Shown piece by piece: positions 4,906 to 5,778 of a DNA stretch of 5,778 nucleotides. Position numbers and translations under genes: made by a program. Below the pieces are notes generated by a model, which was not told the origin of the DNA, made no database searches, and saw only the letters and a program-made list of their open reading frames with translations. The DNA is from an uncultured Coriobacteriaceae bacterium (GTDB lineage: Bacteria; Actinomycetota; Coriobacteriia; Coriobacteriales; UMGS124), in the NCBI GenBank assembly GCA_902783515.1, contig CACZRK010000080.1, positions 1-5,778 of the forward strand, written 5' to 3'. Within the stretch, counting starts at the first letter, position 1. Each line of letters begins with the position of its first letter.

Positions 4906-5550
4906 ATGACCACCGCTGACGAGTTCAAGAGCAAGCTTGACGACACCGCGGACGACGTTCGCAACGGGCGCGGCGACGAGGTCGTCGACGACGTGAGGGA
5001 CCTCACCGCCCAGGCCGTGGACGCCGGGCAGGAGGCGATCAGGCACGCCGCCGGCACCGCCAAGCAGTTCGCCAACGACCTGGCGGGCGGCGACGCCCAG
5101 AAGGTCGCGCGCGAGGCCTTCGGCTCCGCCGCCGCCATCGCGGGCGCGGCCGGTCATGTCGCGCTCTCCACGGCCGCCGACTTCACCGAGGTCGCGCTGC
5201 GCGGCATCGCCAACGGCGCCACCAGCATCCTGAACGTCATGGCCGACATTCGTGCGAACGCCGCCGCGAACTCGGCCGAGGCAGCCGCGCAGGCCAAGGA
5301 GACCGCCGAGAGGATCGCCGACCACGCCGACGCCGCGCGCACCGCCGTCACCGACCGCATCAGCGAGGCCGTGGACGCGGTGGCCGCGCCGACCGCGGGT
5401 GCGGCGGCGCCCCAGAAGGTGGAGATCATGGACGAGGGCCTCACGGACGCCGCGAAGAGCGCCGCCGAGAAGATGCGCGCCGCCGGCGCAGGCGCAGATG
5501 GCGCGTCTGCGGAGGGTGTCGCCGCGGAGACGAGCGCGGACGCCAAGTAG
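4906..5550 (+). CDS. Alanine-rich helical protein of unknown function (phasin/apolipoprotein-like look)
   Basis: I do not recognise a family. The 214-residue product is about 30% Ala and has no Cys, Trp or Tyr. It reads as a chain of amphipathic helices: an acidic, charged N-terminus (1-65, e.g. DEFKSKLDDTADDVRN), a more apolar Gly/Ala stretch (about 70-115), long heptad-like segments (116-160, e.g. EAAAQAKETAERIADHADAA), a Pro-containing hinge near 161-170, then a short helix and a disordered Ala/Gly/Ser tail. There is no signal peptide or clear membrane helix. Such composition resembles phasins, LEA-like stress proteins or apolipoprotein-like proteins, but this is resemblance only. The start is set by AAAGGAG 5 nt before the ATG; an in-frame ATG at 4840 has no good SD. 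It lies 55 bp after the SRAP gene on the same strand, and a strong hairpin follows its stop. Confidence 0.8.
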   Translation: MTTADEFKSKLDDTADDVRNGRGDEVVDDVRDLTAQAVDAGQEAIRHAAGTAKQFANDLAGGDAQKVAREAFGSAAAIAGAAGHVALSTAADFTEVALRGIANGATSILNVMADIRANAAANSAEAAAQAKETAERIADHADAARTAVTDRISEAVDAVAAPTAGAAAPQKVEIMDEGLTDAAKSAAEKMRAAGAGADGASAEGVAAETSADAK

Positions 5551-5574
5551 GAGCGGGCGCCGACTCGCGGGAGA

Positions 5575-5622
5575 GGCGACGCCGCGACGGCAGCGCATCG
5601 CGCGAGCCGTCGCGGCGTCGTC
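5575..5622 (+). repeat. Strong GC-rich inverted repeat after the 214-residue gene
   Basis: Arms 5577-5591 and 5606-5620 are perfectly complementary over 15 bp, extended by a G-U and a G-C pair at 5575-5576/5621-5622. Within the 14-nt loop GCGC/GCGC (5593-5596, 5600-5603) can pair again. It begins 25 nt past the stop codon. There is no T-tract on either side, so it would be a U-less terminator or a 3'-end stabiliser rather than a standard intrinsic terminator. Confidence 0.7.
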
Positions 5623-5640
5623 GAGGTCATCAAGGCTGCA

Positions 5641-5685
5641 ATACAAAAACCCTCCGGCGACCAATGGCCTCCGGAGGGTTTGTAT
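5641..5685 (-). terminator. Intrinsic terminator of tRNA-Leu, partly bidirectional
   Basis: AAACCCTCCGG (5647-5657) and CCGGAGGGTTT (5671-5681) are an 11-bp perfect inverted repeat around a 13-nt loop, with outer ATAC/GTAT pairing beyond a 2-nt bulge. Read leftward, the stem is followed by TTTTTGTAT, a proper U-run, just 8 nt after the tRNA CCA end. Read rightward, the tail TTTGTATAT is weaker but may also stop + strand transcription coming from the 214-residue gene. Confidence 0.85.
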
Positions 5686-5692
5686 ATCGCAA

Positions 5693-5778
5693 TGGTGCGG
5701 GCGAGAGGACTTGAACCTCCATGGGGTTGCCCCCATACGGACCTGAACCGTACGCGTCTGCCAATTCCGCCACGCCCG
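5693..5778 (-). tRNA. tRNA-Leu, anticodon CAG (first base outside window)
   Basis: The minus strand folds as a class II tRNA. The 3' acceptor arm CGCCCGC is followed by discriminator A (5696) and an encoded CCA (5693-5695). The 5' arm reads CGGGCG, so its first G must be at the base just beyond the right edge. The D-arm contains GGAATTGGCAGAC. The anticodon stem TACGG/CCGTA encloses TTCAGGT, giving anticodon CAG, which reads CUG leucine codons. A long variable arm (GGGG-CAA-CCCC) and the T-loop TTCAAGT complete it. Discriminator A and the long variable arm agree with leucine identity. No intron. CUG is a major Leu codon in such GC-rich genes. Confidence 0.97.

Noticed and set aside
4254..5138. 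294-codon minus-strand open frame across SRAP and the next gene
   Set aside because: It spans two well-supported + strand genes and has Arg/Ala/Ser-rich, feature-free sequence; a shadow of extreme GC content.
4783..5736. 317-codon minus-strand open frame reaching into the tRNA region
   Set aside because: It would start inside the tRNA-Leu gene, run through the tRNA terminator and lie antisense to the 214-residue gene.

Overview
The window looks like a chromosomal segment from a high-GC Gram-positive (Actinomycetota) genome. Most genes are strongly GC-rich at third codon positions, Shine-Dalgarno (SD) sites are mostly strong, and the tRNA gene carries its own CCA end. Coriobacteriia such as Olsenella/Collinsella relatives would fit, but this is inferred from style, not from a search.

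Left part (1-1.88 kb): a RelQ-type small alarmone synthetase on the + strand (open to the left edge) converges on a minus-strand Rpn-type PD-(D/E)XK nuclease. The nuclease has a C-terminal array of 12-residue tandem repeats. The start of the relQ gene is clearly poorer in GC (about 46% over the first 180 bases) than the right half, so this end may be accessory DNA. The nuclease gene has an unusually rich control region (1877-2014): a near-consensus extended -10 promoter and two different perfect 16-bp palindromes. It also has a credible internal ribosome binding site and start codon that would produce its C-terminal part alone. That layout recalls the intragenic antitoxins reported for Rpn proteins and is the most interesting signal here.

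Middle (2.07-3.56 kb): serS (seryl-tRNA synthetase) on the minus strand is complete, with a good SD site. It is followed about 150 nt downstream by a convincing intrinsic terminator. The stretch 1877-2265 holds no credible gene; it contains the nuclease promoter and operators, this terminator and a 17-bp tandem duplication.

Right part (3.6-5.78 kb): transcription diverges from serS into three + strand genes. These are a 67-residue single-pass membrane protein with an extremely acidic tail, a SRAP-family protein (HMCES/YedK type, abasic-site DNA-protein crosslinker), and an alanine-rich, helical 214-residue protein of unknown function. They face a minus-strand tRNA-Leu(CAG) that enters from the right edge. 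The two sides are separated by a 15-bp GC-rich hairpin and an intrinsic terminator directly behind the tRNA.

Functional themes are translation (serS, tRNA-Leu), stress signalling ((p)ppGpp), DNA damage (SRAP) and possible defence (Rpn). Only the three rightward genes look as if they could share a transcript.
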